A stretch of 64,000 bases of DNA from Tretioscincus oriximinensis. Lineage: Eukaryota; Chordata; Lepidosauria; Squamata; Gymnophthalmidae. Shown piece by piece: positions 37,611-49,020 of this stretch. The notes under the pieces were generated by a model. The model had not been told where the DNA came from and ran no database searches. It worked only from the letters and a program-made list of their open reading frames with translations. The stretch lies in NCBI GenBank assembly GCA_022410635.1, contig JAJVDF010000236.1, positions 200,736 through 264,735 on the forward strand. Reading direction: 5' to 3'. The stretch's first letter is position 1, and each line of letters opens with the position of its first letter. The position numbers and the translations under genes are program-made.

Positions 37611-38109
37611 TGCCTGCAGATCAGGGAGGAAGGCTGATCAACAGTGGAGTAGCCTTCTAACAGCTGGGATGGGCTAGCAGCTTCTCCCTTGATCAGACGG
37701 CGGACTAGATGACCCTGGAGGCCCTCCCAGCTCCAGGATTCTATGGTCCCCTGCACAGACCCCTCAGGGCTTCTGCTGGCCCCTCCCAAGAACCCCGCCT
37801 GCCCCCCTTACACGAAGAAGCCAAAGCCACTCAGCCTTATTCTGGGGTACTTCTTGGAATTAGATTGTGACAGGTCCCACGAGGGCCCTTTTTCCAGAGT
37901 AAGCCTCATTGCTGAAAGGGGACTCTATGCAGCTGAGGTGTCACCACAGGTAAGGCAGACGTTAATCAACAAGTCCGCAGCTGAACTGAAATGCTGGGGC
38001 AAAGGGAAAGGGGGCGCTTCCTTCTCCGACCACCATTTGTCTTCACCCAGTGGCCCACCCACCACCCCGGGCTGCTCAAGCAGCCGCAGGAGGAAAGCCC
38101 TCTCGCCTG

Positions 38110-38560
38110 TTCCTGACCCTTGGAATAGGGACTCGCCATCCACATTCTGGGCCACATGAAGGCCGGCCCTGGCTGAATGGCGTGTGGATGAGCCAAGTGG
38201 AGCCTGCTGTACCCACACGCTCAAGCAGCAGCAGGAGGCAGAATTCAAGGGCCTTTCCGGCCTCCTGCCTGGGGGCCGCACGAGGCCTCGGCTTCCGTGA
38301 ACTCGTCCAATCCTATCCTAAAGCCATCCAGGCTTTGTCCACCTGGAAGCAAATTCCACAGGCCAATGACCCTCTGGGTGAAAAAACCCCTTGGCTGTCC
38401 TCACTCTTCTGCCCATCGGCCTCAAGGGAAGCCCCCTGGTCCTAGTGTGTTGTGAGAGGAAAAATGTTCCTCTATTCCCCTTGTCCAGTCCCTGCAGGAT
38501 TTACACACTTCAGTCAGAGCCCCTCTCAAGCCACTGCTGCTTCTGGGGAAGATGTGGGCT
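38110..38560 (-). mobile_element. CR1 tail, inverted, with palindromic module
   Basis: The module occurs at 38,125-38,260 (ACTCGCCATCCACATTCTGG, GGATGAGCCAAGTGGAGCC). The inverted CR1 coding end follows at 38,320-38,560 (AAGCAAATTCCACAGGCC, TGACCCTCTGGGTGAAAAAA). Confidence 0.75.
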
Positions 38561-38639
38561 GACCAGGGGGCTTCTCCCAGCTTCCTATGGGTGGCCGGAC
38601 TGCTCTGCGTCTCAGGGTTAGGGCCTGGCCGACTGCAAA

Positions 38640-38740
38640 CTGCTGCTGGTTACAGCAGGCCTCCTCTGGCTCCCCCACAAGCCATTCGGGGCCTGCCGCT
38701 GCCTACACGCGCGTGCGGATGGATACGCAGGATACGCCCC
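38640..38740 (+). repeat. Palindromic-module remnant next to exon 1
   Basis: CAGCAGGCCTCCTCTGGCTC, AAGCCATTCGGGGCCTGCC and CTACACGCGCGTGCGGATGG repeat the words of the module. It lies about 200 bp downstream of the first AGAP3 coding exon. Confidence 0.45.
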
Positions 38741-38879
38741 GCCCTCCTCGGTGCCTCCCCCCAACCCACCCCCGTAGGGCCAGACGGGAAGCCGAAGCCG
38801 GGCGGACGGGGGGGGGGGGGGAGGAGTCGCCAGAGTCCCTTTCTGGCCCCCTTTTCCAAGCCCTCCCAGCTCCTGCAGC

Positions 38880-40245
38880 CGAGGCCCCGCGCCCGTTTCC
38901 CCGCGACGCCCGGTGCGCCCGAGGGCCCCGCTACTCACCCGCGGCCCCGCTGCCCACGGCCACCAGCAGGACGGGCTCGGCGGCTTCGTGCCGGCGGCGC
39001 CAGAGGCCCGGGGCGGCTCCCCCCGCGCGGGTCTCGCTCTCCCGCGGGCAGAAGGAGCGGGCGGGGGCGCCGGCGCGGCGGCGGAGGCGGCGGGCCAGGC
39101 CCTTCCAGAAGCCACCGACGGGGCGACGGGCCGTCCGGGCGAAGGGAGCCGCCGCCAGCGCGCCGTCCGGACCGAGGAGGAGGTCGCGGGCGCTACCGGG
39201 CAAGGCGTGCAAGGAGGCGGCGTCGCCCTCGCTCCGCGTCCGCAGCCGCCCGGTACCGCCCGACGGCCCCCCGGGGACCACGAGGCCGGAGTCCGCCCGG
39301 GAGAGCAGCGGTCCCTGGCTGCGCCGCAGGCGGAAGCTGAAGCTCTTGCGCAGGGCGCCGCCGAGGCTCCTCCGCCCGCCGGGACGCTCCTCGCCGCCGC
39401 CCAGCAGCTGCGCCCACCGGCGGCTGCCCCACAGCGCTCCCCCGCGGAGGAAGCCGCCCGGAGGGCCTTGCGGGCAGGAGGGCGCCTGACCCGGGTCGGG
39501 CGGGTCGGGGCGGCGCCGCAGGCGGAACACGTCGAGGAAACCGGTGCGCGCCCGGGAGACGGCGGGGCCCCCGGGGGCGGCGAGGGTCGGGGCGCCGCAC
39601 AGGCTCCGAGGACGCAGCTTCTGCCGCTCCGCCGCCGCCACTGCCGCCGCCACCGCCTCCCCGGCGGAGACCGACCCGTCCAGCGCCTCGCACACGCTGA
39701 CGGCGCGCCTCGGGGGGCAGACCCCGGGGGTCCCTGGGCGGCGGCGGCCCCCCGGCGGCCCCTCACGCCACCGCCAGGCCTCCGCCATCGGCGCCCCGGC
39801 ACAGGGAAGGCCTCCGCATCGCGGCCCCGCGCTCGCCTGCCGCCGCCGCCGCCACCTCCTTGGGCCTCCGCCGCCTGGCTGCTGCTTGCCTCGACGTGCC
39901 CCGACCTGGCAGGTAGCGGCGCCTCCGCCTCCTCCAGCGGCCGCCGCGGCAGAATCCCGCCCAGCTGGGGGGGGCGGCGAGAGGCCTTCCTGCGCCCCGG
40001 CAGCCGCCGAGGGAGGCGGGCGCGCGCGCTCAGTGCTCCGGGGTAGCTGCAGGCGGCCAACGCCGGGACCACCATCGGACGAACCCCCCGCGCCTGGCCT
40101 TTGCGCCCCGAAGAGGACGGGGCCGCAGGGAACCGGATTTCCTCCTAGCGACGCCCTCCCGGACCCCCGCGGCGCCACCGCCCCCCTCCCCGGGGCCGCG
40201 CGAAGCAAAAGGGCCACAAGGGCGCCAAGAACAAGGTCCAGCAAA
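38880..40245 (-). promoter_or_regulatory. AGAP3: CpG-rich first-exon and promoter block of AGAP3
   Basis: Very GC-rich with many CG dinucleotides, unlike the flanking repeats. It contains the first coding exon (38,939-39,788) and about 450 bp upstream. I see no TATA box, as is usual for a CpG-island promoter. The transcription start cannot be placed from sequence alone. Confidence 0.65.
38939..39788 (-). CDS. AGAP3: AGAP3 first coding exon (Arg-rich N-terminus)
   Basis: 283 codons plus one base from an ATG at 39,788 (MAEAWRWREG), ending at GCGG|GTGAGT (donor at 38,938). The one left-over base and the first two of 27,944 make Asp, so this exon joins the DSFVNSQEW exon exactly. The peptide is Ala-, Gly- and Arg-rich with basic, Ser-containing blocks (FLDVFRLRRRP; LRKSFSFRLRR; FWKGLARRLRRR) and a hydrophobic VLLVAVGSGAA end. 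It replaces the short N-terminus with the RAEIQRFESV motif known in mammalian AGAP1 and AGAP3. The frame is open further upstream to 40,244, so the start is not certain; 39,788 was chosen because the sequence beyond looks like 5'UTR. That this is AGAP3 rests on splice phase and position, not on known homology. Confidence 0.7.
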
Positions 40246-40870
40246 GGGGCTGGCAGCCCTTGGAGACTCTCAGTGGAAACGCAAGGGGCGAAAGCTCTGG
40301 TAGGCGCGTCTCCGCCCTCAGACGCTCCCAGGCCCTTTGCTGGACGTTCTACCAGACTAACAGGGCTATTTCTCTGGAATTACTGCGAACAAAATACCTT
40401 AGGAAATGCGGCTGCGACGTCCGGGCCTCTTCAGCCTGCGGACACGGCGTTTAAGACGGGATCTGACGGAAAGGCATAAAACGATGCCCGGAGTGCGTAA
40501 GCTTCCCTCCCACCCCACACGAGGGCCAGGGGGGCTTCCCTGAACTGACGGGCAGGAGAGGGAGGGCAGAGGGAGGGGGAAGGTCTTTCCACCCAGCAGG
40601 TCCTTGGGATTTGCCTCCAGAGGAGGGAGCTGGATAACGCCTGGAGAGCTTCAAGACAGGATCGGCTAAATCAACGCAAACCACCCGGAGTCCCTGGATC
40701 CTGGCCCCAAGCGGAGCAACAGGCAGGATTCCTGAAAGGCCGTTTGCAAGGACTGGGCAACAGGCGGGGGTTTTGCCTCCTCCTTCCGCTGGAGATGCCC
40801 GGGGGTAACCGGTGGGCCACTGGGTGAGGGCGAAGGCTACGCGAGGTGGGCTTCTGTGGCCCAATGCAGC
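40243..40870 (+). mobile_element. Foldback-family fragment and CR1 tail
   Basis: 40,243-40,380 has GTCCAGCAAAGGGGCTGG and CCCTTTGCTGGACGTTCTAC facing each other, a short foldback of the family seen at 3,557, then GGGCTATTTCTCTGGAATT. 40,400-40,870 is a CR1 tail (GCGACGTCCGGGCCTCTTCA, GGAGCAACAGGCAGGATTCC). Confidence 0.7.
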
Positions 40871-43086
40871 CCCCCCCCCTCTTGGGTCCACGTCTCCCGC
40901 CTGCGGCGAGTAGCCTGTTCTGCTCTTGGCCGGCAGAGGACAGCAGAGGCGCCTGTCTTCCGCATTGGGCCCTTCGCAGGATGCCTGGAGGGCCCGGGGG
41001 CCCGCGATGGATCTGGCCTTCCTCCTGCCAACACCCCCCCCCCGCCTGCCAGTGTGACGCCCCCCCCAACCCCCGCAGGAATCGCCAGTCTTCCTGCGAA
41101 AGGGCGGGCCTTTCCCTCTGCCAGTGCCCCCCGCCAGGCCCTCCGGAACCCCGAAGGCAAGCAACAAACCCCCCAGGCGCCTGGCAGCCCTTGGGGACCA
41201 TCGGGAGCAGGGAGCTGGCAGGGGCTTCCGTAGCCACGTGGGCCACCGCCAGGGATGGAACCCACCGCCTCCTCCCCTCCCACCGCCGCCCAGGGCCCCG
41301 CGCCCTGCCCCGGCACCTCGCCTCAGCGCTAGGGGTTGGGGGGGTTCAAGGTGCCCTTGGGGGCCCCCAGAGCCCTCCCCGAAGAGCCCAGCGCCAGGCG
41401 AGGAAGCGGCGCGAGATGGATCCCGGGCGTGAACCCTCACAAACTGCCGGCTTCCTGTTTCTCAGGTCCCCAGTTTTACGGTCCGCTTTTCTGCCTGCTT
41501 TTCTATGCCATTTTCCCACAATAACAAACGCTTATTACAAAAGCTTGGCGCAGCTTCGCGAAGCCAGAAGTAGCGGCGGCCGCCGCTCACATGTGTAAAA
41601 AGTGAACCAGAGCACGCTGGGGAATGTAGTCCGAGCAGAAGCCTCTTCTGCCTGCCCTGCGCAGCTCCCAGCCTGCACCGCGGCTAGCCCTGGGGGGGAG
41701 CCTCTTAAGGCAATCCGCACCCAGTCCCGCCCATAGGAAACATTTTTTCTGCCTACGGGAAGGTGGCGGGGGAGCAATCATAGACCGTAAAACAACAAAG
41801 GTCCTCTGGCGGCAAGGCCCAGCGACGCAGAATGAACAAACTCACAGAAAAATGCCTCCTATCCAAGGAAGTGGGTGGGGCGCTGGGGAGGCAGAAGGCC
41901 GGGCTGGGGCCCCACTCGGGATTGGAACCGATGATCCTGGGACCTGCCAGCCGCACGTTCTAGTTGATCAATGATTCCCCAGCATGTTTGGACTGCCCCC
42001 CTTGGCTCCCAAGCCACGCCCCTAGAGCCCCCACCCCCAAATTATAAAAACCCTCAGCCCACCCCCCAATGTGTTCAGACCCCCCACTTTGGGAATCGCG
42101 GAGGCAGGATGCGCACAATCGTCCAACACGAAACTGCCCAGGCTTGTCCAAGTGACTCGCCTGCATATCCGCCCGGTGAGGAGCCCCCGCGTGCAGGCGA
42201 ACCCCATTGCTCCTCGCGGGCTGCAAGGCGGGCAGGAGCCCAGGCCGCCCTGGAGCACCTCGGGGGCCCCGACGCCCTACAGCGAGGCTGGGAGGAGGGG
42301 CCTGGCGGGCGAGGGGCGGGGCCACGAGCCTTTCAGGAAGAGCCGGACGGATTCACGGTGGCCAGGGGCCAGAGGGGGTGCCCAGGGGCCCCTTCGAGAG
42401 CGGAGAGCTGGCAGGGGGGGGGGGGCTTGAGGAGGGATTTCCTGGGACTGGAGAGCAGGCAAAGGTCTGACTTTCTGCGTGAATAGGGGGCCCTGGGCAG
42501 CCCCCAAATCTTGTGCGCTTGAACGCCTCCTCCCCCGCCCCCCGCATCTGGCAGGGGAGGGCCTGCTCTCTGGGAGGATTTGCGCGCCCTCCCCGCAGGT
42601 GAGCGCAGCCTTGGACTTCCCCCAAACCTCCATCTTCCTCGCCAGGAGGAATCTCTGGCTTCCCGCCCCCCTTGCCCACCAGCTCTTCTGTGGCCCGAGG
42701 GGCCTCCATCCTCCTGCCCCTGGACACCCTCCGCCTTGGGCCCTGGACACCGGCCGTGGCCCCTTCCCAGCGAGCCAGACGGGAGGGGGAAGCCCCACCA
42801 CATAGCCTAAAAGCTGCCCCGGCAGGAGGCTCCCCTTGGGGCTCCAGCAGTGGCCCCGACAGAGCACCCGACGCTGGGCAGCTGAGGGGCCCTGAGGCTG
42901 GAGGGACACCAGGGTTCCTCACCTGCACCTTGATGCTGAGCTGCTGCTGTGGAGGGGCAGTAGGCAAGAGCGAATATTCCCTTGGGAGCAAAGGTAGGCC
43001 CTGGGTGAGATGCGAAAGAAGGGCACAGGAAGGGATTCTTGTAAATGTTAAGATGAAGGAATATTTTTTATCTTTAGTTTCTATAT
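40871..43086. other. GC-rich upstream region, no gene identified
   Basis: GC-rich, partly CpG-rich DNA upstream of AGAP3. I see no TMUB1, FASTK or other gene and no AGAP3 exon. 41,612-41,633 matches a ZNF143 site. A tRNA-like piece (B-box-like GGTTCCAATCC on the minus strand, about 41,914-41,975) does not fold as a tRNA. Confidence 0.5.
41612..41633 (-). promoter_or_regulatory. ZNF143 (Staf)-like promoter site
   Basis: On the minus strand it reads GGACTACATTCCCCAGCGTGC, which matches the ZNF143/SBS consensus ACTACAATTCCCAGCATGC at 16 of 19 positions. Such sites mark CpG promoters, often bidirectional. It lies in GC-rich DNA 1.8 kb upstream of the AGAP3 first coding exon. Confidence 0.45.
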
Positions 43087-44056
43087 ATGTGCCAAATTGT
43101 GAAATTGGGTGAGTGGGCATCAAAGTGGCAAATGCACTTCAACTTAAGCAAGTGCAAGGTCATGCATATTGGGGCAAAGAACCCAAAATACTCCTACCAC
43201 CTGATGGGAACCAAGCTTTCTGTGACCGAGCAAGAAAAGGATCTTGGGGTGTTAGTGGACAATTCAATGAAAATGTCAACCCAGTGTGCAGCAGCAGCAA
43301 AAAAGGCAAATTCCATGTTGGGGATAATTAGGAAAGGAATCGAAAATAAGTCAGCAAATGTTGTTTTGCCTCTTTATAAATCTGTGGTGAGGCCACATTT
43401 GGAATACTGTGTTCAATTCTGGTCACCACATCTCAAGAGGGATATTTTGGAACTGGAGAAGGTGCAGAAAAGGGCAATAAAAATGATCAAGGGTCTGGAG
43501 CACCTCCCTTACGAAGCAAGGCTGCAACGTCTGGGCCTCTTCAGCCTTGAAAGGAGACGTTTGAGGGCTGATCTGATTGAAGTGTACAAAATCATCAATG
43601 GGATCGACAGAGTGAATAGAGAAAAAATGTTTTCTCTATCACACAACACAAGGACCAGAGGGCCCTCCTTAAAACTGATGGGCAGAAAAGTGAGAACAGA
43701 CAAAGGAAAGTATTTTTTCACCCAGAGGGTCATCGGCCTGTGGAATTTACTTCCTGAAGAGGTAGTGGTAGCTAACAGCTTGGATAGTTTCAAGACAGGA
43801 CTAGACAGGTTTATGGACACTAAGGGTATAAATGGATACTAAGATAGTTGTCTGGATGTAGCCTCCGGGATGGAGCAACAGGCAGGACTCCTGAAATACC
43901 ATTTGCAGGGAGTCACGAACAGGAGCAGCATATTTTGCTTTCCTCTGTTCGGACTGCCCTGGTGCATCTGGTGGGCCTCTGTGTGACACAGAATGCTGGA
44001 CTTGATGGGCTGTGGCCTGATCCAGTATGGCTCTTCTTATGTTCTTATGTTCTTAA
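43087..44056 (+). mobile_element. CR1-type LINE 3' end, well preserved
   Basis: Frame 43,087-43,842 is an uninterrupted 251-residue C-terminal part of a subfamily A CR1 protein: KLGEWASKWQMHFNLSKCK, HLMGTKLSVTEQEKDLGVL, RPHLEYCVQFWSPHLK and the GINGY end. The 3'UTR follows to TTCTTATGTTCTTATGTTC at 44,036-44,053. It is the best preserved tail in the window, so probably the youngest of its family here. It directly abuts the L1 at 44,057. Confidence 0.93.
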
Positions 44057-46921
44057 ACACACATCAAAAAAAAGTTCATCAACAAATCTATGAGTAAAAT
44101 ATTACCCCATACAACTGGTAATTTAATAATAGCGGGAGATCTTAACATTGACCCATTTTCTACCCAATTGCGATCTTCTCAAAAACAAAGAAATGTATTA
44201 AAAATCGCACACTGGAATTTGACAGATATATTTGATAGCAGTTTTGTTAATAGGAATAATATTAAAACTCACTTATCAGCCCGACATAGGACTCGGTCTT
44301 GTATAGATAATATATTTACAACTAAAGATCCTAATACTAAATGTGTTGCTTTAAAAATTGGCACCACAGAAATCTCAGACCACATTCCAGTAATTTGTAC
44401 CTTAAATATCTCGATAGGATCACCAGAATATAAATGGAGATTCAACTGTAATTTGATAAAAGATGAAATACGTAAGAGAGAAATCACAGAAAAAATACAG
44501 GAATATTTCAATATTAATTTAAACAGCAATCTATCATTAGAAATAATTTGGGATTGTTTTAAAGCCGTTCTAAGAGGTGAATGTATCAAAATGGAAATTA
44601 ATCATAGAAGATTCATATCTAGGATTAAAAAACAAAAACAAAACGAATTAAGAATATTAGAACAAAGACATAAAAGCAACCCCGATCCTCAACTATTACA
44701 GACAATTCAGAATACAAAGAAACAGCTAGATGTAATAGATCAAGAACAAATTAATAGTAAATTGATGTATTTGAGGAATACTATTGACTCATGGGATACA
44801 ATGTCCATGAAAAAATTGGCAAAATATCTGTCATATCAACAATCTAAACGTATGATTACAGAAATAAAATCTGAAAATGGCAATGTCGTACAAAATAGCT
44901 ATCAAATACGTGAGGTATTTGCAAAGTTTTATGAGAATCTATATCACGGTTCCCAAATCTATCTGAATGAAACCAATCTAAATGTTACAAAAAAAATTAA
45001 TGATATACAGGCAATAAGGGAAATGCGGCCTAACTCCGCTCCTGAACCAGATGGTTTTTCACCAGTGTTTTATAAACAATACGCATCAGAATTATCTCCT
45101 ATTTTAAGTTCACTTTTCAATCAAATAATCTCCACGGGCAATATTCCCCCATCGTGGAAACAAGCAGAAATAGTGACTTTCTTAAAACCAAACAAGAATC
45201 CTTTAGAGCCCGGGTCGTATCGACCCATTAGTTTATCCAACACTGATTACAAAATATTCATGAAAATACTAGCTAAACGATTGGGGAAATTGATAAAAAA
45301 TTTAGTTGATGATGATCAATATGGATTTATAGCTGACAAACAAATTTACGAACCCATTAGGTTAATTATAGATTCATTCTATCATGCCAAAATGCACTAT
45401 AATAAATTAGCAATATTAAAATTAGATATATTCAAGGCTTTTGACTCCATCAACCACGATGCATTATTTAAAATCTGTGCAAAAGCTGGACTTGGTATTG
45501 GATTTACAAATGTATTAAGAAATGTTTATTCCAATAACACTGCTAAAGTAAGTAAGAATAAATAAAAGACTATCCAGAAAAATAAAAGTAAACAATGGAA
45601 CTAAGCAAGGCTGCCCCCTATCCCCACTCTTATTCATCCTATGCGCTGAATGCTTAGCTAATGACATTAGGTCTTCTCTAAATATCTCTGGCTATACATT
45701 AGGTAATAAAAATTGAAGATCAACCTTTACGCAGACGATGCGCTAATACCTATGACAAACCCTCTTGAAGCTATACCTCATATCCAACAAGTTGTTGATA
45801 AATTTTATAACACCGGGCTGACGATAAATTTAGAAAAGTCCGAAATCATGTTCTTTAACATCCCCCCGTAGGAACAAATTGCGATAAAACAATTAAACGA
45901 ATGAAATACCTCGGAGTTATTATTTCTAAATTTTTTTTAAAACTTTCTAAAATAAACGTACATAACACTTGGAAATTTATTAAGGATAAGGTATAAAAAA
46001 CTCTCAATAACAGCTAAAATACGGGCAGCGAAGATGTTTATACTTCCCAAAATTTTGTTTTTATTTCAAGTTCTTCCAGAAACCATTAAAAAAACCCATA
46101 TTACAGCAATGGAATAGATATACAGCAAATTGGATCCAAATCACTCAAAGATAGAATAAAATTAGATTGTTTATATACTAACGCAAAGGATGGGGGCTGG
46201 GGATTACCTGATTTAGAATTATATTATGCCGCGCTGAATATCATCAGGATATTTGATTTAGAATTTAATTTATATAAAACATGGGTTACTAACGAAAGCA
46301 ATATCCGCAACTTACAAGATATCTCAATAATTCACCATAATTGGACGAACAATGCTATGCAAAACCTATTAGGCCCAACAGTTCCAAATTTAAAGATACG
46401 GCGCATTTGGAAACCTTAAGCTTGGTATAACAAATACTAAATATGATATAANTCATAATATAAATCGTGAGCATATTGTTGTTCCCCGACAAATAATTGG
46501 GAAAATTTTACACCACCATAAATTCAAAATATACGAATTTTATAAGGAGACAGAACCAACATTGGTGAATGTTGAATATCTAACAGCGATAATTGGTCAG
46601 AATAATTGGTTGGTCAGTAATGCTATAATCCAGTATTTATCTAGTCCTCAAATTAAGGGTTTGATGTTCCAAGCCTCGAAAAAATGGAGTGAGCTCATTA
46701 AAAAATAAAAAAGGTAAAATAGGTAATATCTATAAATATATAATAAAGCTAAACTACCATATGGAAAACTCAGTAACTGATAAATGGACAAATCTCTGTA
46801 ATGTATCACCAGAAATAACAATCAAAGCTTTAAAAGAAATCTATGGGTTTGAGTATAACAAAATTATAGAATTGCGTAAAAAACTGTTATTATGTTGGTA
46901 CCGTACGCCACTGAACATAAC
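44057..46921 (+). mobile_element. L1-clade LINE, left part
   Basis: Frame 44,090-45,565 (491 residues) encodes the end of an APE-type endonuclease (LIIAGDLNID; SDHIPVICTLN), a coiled linker and the start of reverse transcriptase (RPISLSNTDYKIFMKILAKR, DDQYGFIADKQ, LKLDIFKAFDSINHDALF). After 45,565 the frame is broken; pieces with YADDA-like coding (GCAGACGATGCGCTAATACC near 45,731) and the thumb region continue to 46,921. A CR1 insertion (46,922-47,985) splits the element; its end is at 48,000-48,600. AT-rich, unlike its surroundings. Not active. Confidence 0.9.
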
Positions 46922-47985
46922 ATAAGAAAAGCCATACTGGATCAGGCCACAGCCCATCACGTCCAGCCTTCTGTCCCACACAGAGGCCCACCAGATGCAC
47001 CTGGGCAGTCCGAACAGAGGAAGCAAAATATGCACCTTTTCATGACTCCCTGCAAATGGTATCTCAGGAGTTCTGCCTGTGGCTCCATCCCGGAGGCAAC
47101 ATCCAGACATCCATCCTAGTAGCCATAGATACCCTTGGTGTCCATAAACCTGTATAGTCCTGTCTTGAAACTCTCCAAGCTGTTAGCTATCACTACCTCT
47201 TCAGGAAGTAAATTCCACAGGCCGATGACCCTCTGGGTGAAAAAATACTTTCCTTCGTCTGTTCTCACTTTTCTTCCCATCAGTTTCAAGGAGGGCCCTC
47301 TAGTCCTTGTGTTGTGTGATAGAGAAAACATTTTTCTCTATTAACCCTATCCATCCCATGCATGATTTTGTACACTTTAATCAAATCACCTCTCAAACGT
47401 CGCCTTTCGAGGCTGAAGAGGCCCAGACATTGCAGCCTGACTTCATAAGGGAGGTGCCCCAGACCCTTGATCATTTTTGTTCCCCTTTTCTGCACCTTCT
47501 CCAGTTCCAAAATATCCCTCTTGAGATGTGGTGACCAGAATTGAACACAGTATTCCAAATGTGGCCTCACCACAGATTTATAAAGAGGCAAAACGACATT
47601 TGCTGACTTGTTTTCGATTCCTTTCCTAATTATCCCCAACATGGAATTTGCCTTTTTTGCTGCTGCTGCACACTGGGTTGACATTTTCATTGAATTGTCC
47701 ACTAACACCCCAAGATCCTTTTCTTGCTCGGTCACAGAAAGCTTGGTTCCCATCAGGTGGTCGGAGGAGTTGGGGGTCTTTGCCCCAATGTGCATGACCT
47801 TGCACTTGCTTAAGTTGAAGTGCATTTGCCACTTTGATGCCCACTCACCCAATTTCAATAAATCACTCTGGAGTGCCTTACAATCATTTTCAGTTTTCAC
47901 TACCCTGAACAGTTTAGTNTCNTCAGCAAACTTGGCTACTTCACTATTTACCTCGGCATCCAGATCATTTATATATTGAAAAGCA
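46922..47985 (-). mobile_element. CR1-type LINE nested inside L1
   Basis: Inverted subfamily A tail, starting with AACATAAGAAAAGCCATACTGG and ending inside the RT block (TCAGCAAACTTGGCTACTTC, then ATATATTGAAAAGCAA). The 204-residue minus-strand frame at 47,286-47,900 encodes LKLGEWASKWQMHFNLSK through HTTQG. Ns at 47,919 and 47,922. L1 sequence stops at CTGAACATAAC and resumes at TTATCCCATTTTATAGAAAA. Confidence 0.92.
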
Positions 47986-48600
47986 ATTATCCCATTTTAT
48001 AGAAAACATGGAACCAGCCTTCTGGCATTGTGGTGATGCACACGATGATTATTTGCACATGTGGTGGCTGTGTGAAAAAGTGAAAATGTTTTGGTATGCA
48101 ATTGAAACGATATTTGACACGATTCTGGGTTTAACAATTAACTGCACCATCGAAACCTGGATATTTGGTCAACCACCAGATGCGATAAGATCCAACTGCG
48201 ATAAATTTCTATGTCAACGTTTAATATCTGCTGCATTACTTACGATGAGCAAAAGTGGACAATTAGAAGATGGCAGCACCATGTAATAGAAATTATGAAA
48301 TATGATTTGGTTAAGGAGAAACGTCTATATTACAAAGGCAACATAACTCCTTTAACCCAAAGACAAAACTGGAACAAATTGATTAGGTATGTTGCGGTAA
48401 GAGGCGAGACATCCATGTGGCAGAACATACGTAACAAAATGTTTCCGCTTATGCAGAAATTAATTTAATAACCCTCCTGTATTTGTATATATCTATATAG
48501 AATAACTATGTTTGATTTTGGTATGCGTTTTTCTCACTGTTTCACATTTTTTATTGATTTTTTTTATGATATTTGTATACATATACATAAAAAAGAAGGG
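47986..48600 (+). mobile_element. L1-clade LINE, right part
   Basis: Continuation of the L1 of 44,057. It encodes the C-terminal zinc-knuckle-like block (FWHCGDAHDDYLHMWWLCEK) also present in the L1 at 33.2 kb, then VIEIMKYDLVKEKRLYYKG and a last stop at 48,467 after MFPLMQKLI. An AT-rich 3'UTR ends in ACATATACATAAAAAAGAAG near 48,598. Confidence 0.9.
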
Positions 48601-49020
48601 CACGTCGCCTTCCCAGCAAGGATCATTTTAAATTTATAACCCTAGAAAAGGGCGACCAATAACCGCAGTACCAACATCCACCACCACCCCNAGCNNCCCN
48701 CNNCCNNTCCCCCNTCTCNNNCTCCCCCCCCCCCCCCCGGTGCAGGCAGCCCCACTCCGTTCTCCTCCCCCTGAGTCTCCAATCCATTTCAATCCCAATT
48801 CCCATGGAGATAATTCTTCTGCCCCTTAAAAATAATCAAGAACCATAATCTCCTTTACATAACATGTTAGTCTGAATACTGAATTCCTAGCAGGTTGGGT
48901 GGGGTGGGGAGGTGTCTGGCACCACTTTACAGACTGAGAGGAAAAGCAGCAGCAGCAGCAGCAGATTTGGCTACAGAAGCCCCAGAACCCTTGCTAGAAT
49001 GAATGTCCATCCCTTCATCT
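48601..49020. other. Short unique stretch with ambiguous bases
   Basis: 48,690-48,722 holds scattered Ns in a C-rich run, then a C-run to 48,739. A (GCA)n-like run AGCAGCAGCAGCAGCAGCAG sits at 48,944-48,964. No gene seen. Confidence 0.6.

Larger units (their letters stand above)
27945..38938 (-). other. AGAP3: AGAP3 intron 1 (11 kb, repeat-rich)
   Basis: Runs from the GTGAGT donor at 38,938 to the TTGCAG acceptor at 27,945. It holds CR1 copies on both strands, one L1 with target duplication, a SINE and palindromic modules, each listed. The mammalian N-terminus with NSAAIRAEIQRF and NQIREHVISIE is not encoded here or elsewhere in the window, as far as I can see. Confidence 0.8.

Noticed and set aside
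38931..40244. A 437-codon frame starting MLDLVLGALV at 40,244
   Set aside because: The frame is open because of high GC. The stretch before 39,788 looks like 5'UTR, so the start at 39,788 was preferred; not excluded.
38552..40479. Long forward-strand frames of 262-377 codons over the AGAP3 first exon
   Set aside because: They are antisense shadows of a GC-rich exon with Arg/Pro/Gly-only composition.
41914..41975. tRNA-like sequence with B-box-like GGTTCCAATCC on the minus strand
   Set aside because: The anticodon stem does not pair and the acceptor stem is poor; at most a tRNA-derived fragment.
42916..42970. Minus-strand CCCTCCACAG...AAGGTGCAG|GTGAGG, which looks like a small exon
   Set aside because: Encodes no recognised peptide and its phase in the open frame (0) does not fit the next AGAP3 exon (needs 1).
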